From: Eulemur rufifrons
Taxonomy: Eukaryota; Chordata; Mammalia; Primates; Lemuridae
Length of the DNA stretch: 64,000 nucleotides
Direction: 5' to 3'
NCBI RefSeq assembly: GCF_041146395.1
Contig: NC_090983.1
Location: 63,061,501 to 63,125,500, forward strand
This document shows, one piece after another, positions 57,931 through 64,000 of the stretch. The notes beneath the pieces are model-generated. The model saw only the letters and a list, made by a program, of their open reading frames with translations. It was not told the DNA's origin and made no database searches. Numbering within the stretch: position 1 is the stretch's first letter; every line of letters starts with the position of its first letter. A program made the translations under genes and the position numbers.

Positions 57931-58599
57931 GACTATTCCATTAAGGTGTTTCCTTTTTTCCAAACTGTTGCTATTCTGTGAAATGTGCATTGTAGTATTT
58001 GGTTGGCCTTTGAGGGTGAACATGTGAAATTACAGTGATTACCTCCCTAACTGAAGTTTGGTCATCTGACACTGATCCCAAGGTAGATGTTTAGAGTACG
58101 CAGTCCCAACATAATACAGCCTCCCTGTCAAGGGCAATGCATTTATCAAATGTGCCTGTATGTTTCTCTTGTGGAGAAGGTAAATCTACTGATTGTGATG
58201 ATAATCTAATGCCTCTTGTGTATAGTAATCAGAGAAACATCACTCTCACGCAATCTCTATTTCCGTGAAGTTCAGTGTCTCCCTTCGTACTGGAAACTGC
58301 TGGCTCCCACTATGGACACTATGGATGGTGTTAGGAATGTCCAAGGAAGAAAGTGATATTCACTGGCACTTGGCAAATGATTAGATTGCCCTTATCTCAG
58401 ATGTTTTCTCAATGTAATGGTCTCATGCTGTCTTACTAGGATCATTTTTTATTATGAATATAGTGAAATTTAATTGGCTACTATTTTATTGCAGCTAAAT
58501 TCTTAATCTTTACTGCTAGGTGCTCCGGGGAGAGATGCTTTTTTATGCACCTTTGACTTCTGATTGCCTAGCACACGCTTGGAACAAAATAATTATACA
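57931..58599. other. DPP4 intron 2, no feature seen
   Basis: Nothing recognised. Confidence 0.45.
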
Positions 58600-58743
58600 T
58601 AGTGTAACATGTCCACAGGGCTTCCTAAATTCTAAGTCCTGAACTAAGCATATTACATGTATTATCTCATTTAATCATTGTAAATCTCTATGGGCTAAAT
58701 AACACTATTTGTCATTTTATAGATTAAAAAATTGAGGCTTTAA
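58600..58743 (+). repeat. MIR/L2-age repeat interrupted by MaLR
   Basis: TTACATGTATTATCTCATTTAATC ... ATTTTATAGATTAAAAAATTGAGGC continues at 61415-61500 (CCTAAGGCCCCAAGTCAAGAAG, GGGTTCAAATC) after the large MaLR element. Confidence 0.7.
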
Positions 58744-58958
58744 AAGGTTGTCTTAGTTTGTGCTGCTATAACAACATATCATAGACTAGGTAATTTATAA
58801 ACAACAGAAATTTATTTTCTCACAGTTCTGGAGGATGGGAAGTCCAATATCAATGTGCTGGCTGGCATACAGCGTCTGATGTGACCTCACATGGCAGAAG
58901 AGCGGAAAGGAAAGGCCTAAGCTAGTTGCCTCCAGCCCTTTTTTAAGGTACTAATCCA

Positions 58959-59121
58959 AGCTGAGCACAGTGGTGTGTGCTTGTAGTCCCAGATACTCAG
59001 GAGGTTGAGATGGGAGGACTGCTTGAGCCCAGGAGGAAGTTTGAGGTTACAGTGAGCTATGATTGTGCCACTGCACTCCAGTCTGGGCAACCAGAGCAAG
59101 ACCCTGTCTCAATAAAGAAGA
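58959..59121 (+). mobile_element. Alu right-monomer-like fragment
   Basis: Sense monomeric Alu inside the MaLR LTR. Exact duplication TACTAATCCA at 58949-58958 and 59122-59131. Confidence 0.92.
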
Positions 59122-59224
59122 TACTAATCCATTCATGAGCATGGTGCTCTTATGACTTTATCACTTCCCCAAAGGCCACACCTCTTAATATTGCCAAGAT
59201 AGTGATTAAGTTTTTTTTTTTTTT

Positions 59225-59558
59225 TTTTTTTTTTTTTTGAGACAGAGTCTCACTCTGTTGCCCAGGCTAGAGTGAGTGCCGTGGCGTCAGCCTAGCTCAC
59301 AGCAACCTCAAACTCCTGAGCTCAAGGGATCCTCCTGTCTCAGCCTCCCGAGTAGCTGGGACTACAGGCATGCACCACCATGCCCGGCTAATTTTTTCTA
59401 TATATATTTTTAGCTGTCCATATAATTTCTTTCTATTTTTAGTAGAGATGGGGTCTCGCTCTTGCTCAGGCTGGTCTCGAACTCCTGAGCTCAAACGATC
59501 TGCCCACCTCGGCCTCCCAGAGTGCTAGGATTACAGGCGTGAGCCACCGCGCCCGGCC
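59225..59558 (-). mobile_element. Alu SINE, lemur-type spacer
   Basis: Antisense Alu with a poly-T of over 20 bases and the AT-rich spacer (TATATATTTTTAGCTGTCCA). Exact duplication GTGATTAAGTTTT at 59212-59224 and 59559-59571. Confidence 0.97.
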
Positions 59559-61500
59559 GTGATTAAGTTTTAACCCCTGAATTTTTGTGAACATTCAGAC
59601 CATAGCATTCCACCCTTGGGCCCCCAAGTTCATTGTCCTTCTCATATGCAAAATACATTCATTCCACCCTAAGGGCCTCAAAAGTCTTAATTGGTTCTGG
59701 CATCAACTCAAAGTCTTAAGTCCAGAGTCTCATCTAAATCAGATATGGGGGAGACTCAAGGTATGATTCACCCTGAGGCAGATTGCTCTCTAACCTATGA
59801 AATCACACCAGTTATGTGCTTCCAAAATACTGTGGTGGAACAGGCATAGGGTAGACATTCCCATTCCAAAAGGGAGAAATGGCAAGAAGAAAAGGGTTAA
59901 CAGGTTCCAATAAGTCCAAATTCCAGCAAGGCAAACAACACAAAATCTTGAGGCTTGAGAATAATCTTTGACTCCATGCCCCACCTCCAGACACACTGGG
60001 GTGGGGGCTGGGTTCCCAAGGCCCCAGAGGACCCCTTCCCTCCATGGCTTTGCCGGGCACAGTCCACAGTGGAGCTCTTGTGGGTTGGAGTCTGGTGTCT
60101 GTGGCTCTCCCAGGCTGGCATTACATGTTGGTGGCTCTACAGTTCTGAGGTCTCAAGGGTGACCCTGCCCCCACAGTTCCACTAAACATTGCCTTACTGG
60201 GGGCATTTGGCAGTGGCCCCACCCTTGTGGCAGTTCTCTGCCTGGGCCACAAGGCTCTCTGAGGCATCCTTTGAAATCGAAGTGGAGGTAGCCATGCCTC
60301 CACAGCTCATGCACTCCGTACTCCTGCAGAGTTAGCACCACATGGATGCTGCAAGGGGTCACAGTCTGTACCTTCTGGAGTGGCAGTTGGGCCAGCTTGA
60401 GCCACATATGGGGCAGTCCAGGAGTGCTGAGCCAGAATGTACAGAGAAAGACTTGAGGTGGTGCAGGGCAGTGAATGCTGAGGTCCCATGGATGCCCGAG
60501 GCCCCTCTTTTGACATAGGTCTGTCCCCTAGGCCTGGGCGCTCTGAGCCTGTGGTGGGAGAAGCAGCACCAATAATCTCTGAAATGCCTTCAGCATCATT
60601 CTTCCCTTGCCTTGATGAATAGCACCTGGCATCCTTCTATCCATAATGATCTCCTTATTAAACGGTTGCTTGGCCATATCCTTGGCATTCTCTCTGAACC
60701 CCCCTTTTCAGTCTTCACAGCCTGCCAGGCTCCACATCTTTAAGGTCTACTTCCCTTTTGATTGTAAATTCTGTCTTTAATTAGCTTCTTTCCTCTCACA
60801 TTTTACTGTAGGAAATCAGGAGAAGCCATGCAGCACCCTGAACACTTTGCTTAGAGATTTCTTCTGCCAAACATCCTAGTTCATTGCTCTTAAATTCTGC
60901 CTTCCACAAATGAATGGACACAGTTGAGACAAGTTCATCGCTAAGCTTTTTCTAGCATGCACTTCAAAACTGTTACAGCCTGAACCTATTACCTAGTTCC
61001 ACATTCCAAAGCCACTTCCACATTTTTAAGGTTTTTGTTATAGCAACACTCCATTTCTCTGGTATCAGTTTCTGTCTTAGTCATTTTGTGGTACTACAAC
61101 AAAATACCTGTGATTGGGTAATTTATAAAGAACAGAAACTTATTTCCCACAGTTCTTGAAGCTGAGAAATGCAAGATCAATGTGCAGGCAAGTCAATATC
61201 TGGTGAGTTCTGTTTATGTGTGACATCTCTCTCAGCAGCATTCTCCCCTGGTAGAAGGCAGAGGGACAAAAAGGCCTAAGTCAGTTCCCTCCAGCCCTTT
61301 TATGAGGCACTAATCATTTCCCTAAAAGCCCCACTTCTTAATGCCACCACAGTGGGGATTAAGTTTCAACATGAATTTTGGAGGAGACACCATCATTCAA
61401 ACCATAGCAAAGGTTCAGTAATTTTCCTAAGGCCCCAAGTCAAGAAGTAGATCTGGGTTCAAATCTAGACTCTCTGATTTCAAAGCCACCAGCTACTCAA

Positions 61501-62118
61501 CCTTTAACTGGGTATTTGTCAAATCAATGGAAATGGGTGGCAGCCTGCACATGCCACTGATAGTACAGCTACAAGAAATGAGAAGACTTTTAGTCAATTT
61601 CTTCTTCTGCCTTCTTTATTTTTCTTCCTCTGTCCCTATGTCAAGGCTGCTATTTTGCTAGAGCAAATTTTGAAGTTAACACTCATTTTATTTCTTTATA
61701 TTCATCATAGATATAAGCATCAATATGGAATGTTAACTGATTACCATATGGAACACAGGAACTCTATAACCAGATATCTCTTTTGCCTGTTTTTAACAAC
61801 TTTATGCATTTATGAGCTGTAAAGAGCACATTTCTTTTTATATGTATTTCATTAGCCATTTATTTACCAAAACAGTTTATCTTTGTGAAGTGGAAATATT
61901 ATATATCAGAGTTTAATACAGACAAAAAATATTTATTATGAATGGATATAAAAGTATTTAAAATATCCTGTAATCACATAGTAACAATCGATCAAAGCAA
62001 GAATATCCCATGGAATAACACTACTTTTTTTATTTGGGTCTTGTCATTCTGGAATTACTTTTATTCGGAAGTGATTTTGATCCTACAGCAAGTTCATTAA
62101 AATGCCATAACACATTTA
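61501..62118. other. DPP4 intron 2, no feature seen
   Basis: AT-rich, nothing recognised. Confidence 0.45.
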
Positions 62119-62243
62119 TAAAAATTAATTAATTAATTTAGTAGAGACAGGGTCTTGCTATGTTGTCCAGGCTGGTGTCGAACTCCTGGCCTCAAGAAAT
62201 CCCAAAGTTTTGGGGTTACAGGAGTGAGCCATCGCCCCTGGCC
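62119..62243 (-). mobile_element. Alu monomer-like fragment
   Basis: Antisense: TAGTAGAGACAGGGTCTTGC, TGTCCAGGCTGG, then GAGTGAGCCATCGCCCCTGGCC. No clear duplication seen. Confidence 0.8.
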
Positions 62244-64000
62244 CAATATGAATTTATTACTATATTGATCTGTTTTAAGTGCTGCTATTCTACCTTTTTT
62301 ATCTGATAAAAATAGTATTTTTATATGGTTCAAGCTAATAGTTGCTTTAGCCAAAGAGGCAAAGTATAGAGGTGCTAACCGTTTTTAAAAAATTATTTTT
62401 AAATTAAATAAGATTTAAATCTAAGAGTTTCTGTATAAGCTGATGGGTAACATATGATTAACTGCTTTACTTGGCTGCACAGTGCTTTGAACGGATAAGT
62501 CAAATGAACGACATGAGCCAGGCCACACCAAGAAAATCACACAAGCAGCCAGAGACCGTCATCTGTTGCTGTAGCAATGCCCTGTCAGCGAGCAAGTAGA
62601 CAAGGAAGAAGAAACGTGAGCGTGTCCTATAAGGGTTTGACAAAATAGATTGTAACTTGGCAGCAAACTATGAACTTGCTAAAGGTCAAAACCTGGACTT
62701 GGCACTCGTATCTCACAGAACTCGCTTATCTAGATGTTTTAAAACTGTCTTCCAATGTGCCCTGCTTATCGAATGGCAAGACAAAAAACAAGGCACATTT
62801 GTTTCTCTGCTTGCTCCAGTGTAGCTGTGTGGCTCTGGGACTGGGTAGCTAACATATGGAAACTGGGTTTCAGGGTTACTGTAACGCAGCTGAGTGAGTG
62901 AGCCCAACACAAGCCAAGGTGGCCATGGGCCTTGCAGGGATGTCCTGGGCTGTAGCAAGAGTGTGGCATCAGTGTTGAGATCTGGAACATCAGCAGATGT
63001 ACCCAATTCACAGGGGGCCATCATGAGCAGAAGGGAGCCAGAAAGTGGTGGAGATGATGGGTTTAGAAAAGCTGGTGGCTCATGAGAGAATGAATCCAGC
63101 GAGGTCTGAGGAGGGCAGGAGAGGAAGTGCTCAGTGAGGAACACGTATGAGCGTGAACGGCAGCACGCCAGGCAGCAGGTGATGTCAAAGGAATTTTGCC
63201 TCGATTATGTTAACATTCCGATACAAGTGTGTTGCGCTGAAAAGCCTGGGTAAATACCTTTAAGTGAGAGGGCATTTAAATGAGATAACACTATACGCGA
63301 TCTATGATAGATATTCAGTTAATTCCCTTCTTATAAAATCAAAAGTCAATGACAGATGTTCTATGTTGATGTGTCTGTTTTATTATATATACATATATGT
63401 ATATATGTGTCTACATATATTATACTTCTATCTGTATCTGTAAGTCTGTGTAGACATCTACAGCAGCAGATAATATTAGGATTGTGAATGTCTATTAACA
63501 TTCTATATCTCTAATTACACGAATTTGGGTATGTGTTTTGTGTCCATTTTAGACTAATAGCTCTTGATAACTGGGTATATTTTCCTCAGTAGTGTTTTTC
63601 AAATAGTACTTCTTTTGAACTATGTGATATATGACAGAATGGTTGGATGAATAACCAACCATTCTCAAACAATTGAGAGCATTTTGTGAACAAATCCAGA
63701 TTTGTATTTACTATTCTCAATATGAGTTTCAAATAATATTTTCTGTAGCACAAGGCTTTAACTTCTTGTTTGTAGGTTGGCAAGTTCAAGGGCTGATTTT
63801 TCTCACTTCCTATATTTCTACTAACAAACATGAATATCTTACTAACTTTCAGGAATGAAATGCAGGACTAAATTGGAAAAAAAATTAGTGTTTTAAAATA
63901 TCTTTAACCTATTAAAAAACTAAATTTAAGTAAAATCAACCAAAAATTAATAAGTGAAATGTAGCAATTTTATCCCTTGAAATGGAAGGTTTTATAGGCA
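62244..64000. other. DPP4 intron 2, no confident feature; AT microsatellite at 63.4 kb
   Basis: No exon of DPP4 is visible before the window ends. A (TATA/CATA)n tract lies at 63384-63425. The 143-codon minus-strand frame at 62713-63144 matches nothing known to me. Confidence 0.5.

Larger units (their letters stand above)
58749..61409 (-). mobile_element. Complete MST-type MaLR element (LTR-internal-LTR)
   Basis: Antisense element with both LTRs: 58749-59607 (its host sequence enlarged by two Alu insertions) and 61073-61409 (337 bases). Each runs from TGTCTTAG to ATAGCA. The internal part 59608-61072 (1465 bases) begins with the typical MaLR internal sequence (TTCATTGTCCTTCTCATATGC). Exact 5-bp duplication AAGGT at 58744-58748 and 61410-61414. 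MaLR internal regions are gag-derived and not coding here; open frames on the minus strand are short. Confidence 0.93.

Noticed and set aside
41105..64000. DPP4 exon 3
   Set aside because: No segment encodes the residues that follow the signal-anchor next to an acceptor and donor. It must lie beyond 64000.

Overview
This is a mammalian nuclear window that is almost all non-coding. The only gene is the 5' end of DPP4 (dipeptidyl peptidase 4, CD26) on the + strand: a CpG-rich promoter, a first coding exon of two codons (ATG at 40538), a second exon encoding the signal-anchor (41017-41104), and at least 22.9 kb of intron 2 running off the right edge. The host looks like a strepsirrhine primate, most likely a lemur. 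Many Alus carry a roughly 45-base AT-rich spacer, absent from human Alus, between the A-rich linker and the right arm, and the young L1 3' ends are of a type I associate with lemurs. Neither order nor genus is proven by the sequence alone.

Layout. 1-40.0 kb is intergenic sequence upstream of DPP4 (in human the next gene on this side is GCG; I see none of its exons). It holds nested MaLR LTRs (2.2-3.3, 7.6-8.2, 10.1-11.2 kb), a minus-strand L1 5' UTR made of about 240-bp tandem units (8.3-10.1 kb), an AP2S1 processed pseudogene (12.0-12.8 kb), a Tigger/MER2 DNA transposon inside another repeat (14.7-15.7 kb), five Alus, an old class I endogenous retrovirus with decayed pol, env and 3' LTR (27.2-31.2 kb), and a class III (ERVL-type) pol remnant (33.8-38.5 kb) split by later insertions: two LTRs, one L1 end, and one MLT1 that carries another LTR. 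40.0-41.1 kb is the DPP4 promoter and exons 1-2. 41.1-64.0 kb is DPP4 intron 2, with an L1 3'-transduction-like insertion (42.4 kb), a near full-length U6 pseudogene (45.5 kb), an MST LTR (48.1 kb), a LINE-2 copy split by an MLT1 (51.8-53.7 kb), a hAT-type element (56.5 kb) and a complete LTR-internal-LTR MaLR element (58.7-61.4 kb).

Most insertion calls rest on target-site duplications read directly from the sequence, so the order of many events can be reconstructed. I found no CRISPR array, operon, functional RNA gene or novel coding system. Open reading frames outside DPP4 are short and fall in repeats, pseudogenes or unique sequence with no recognisable domain.
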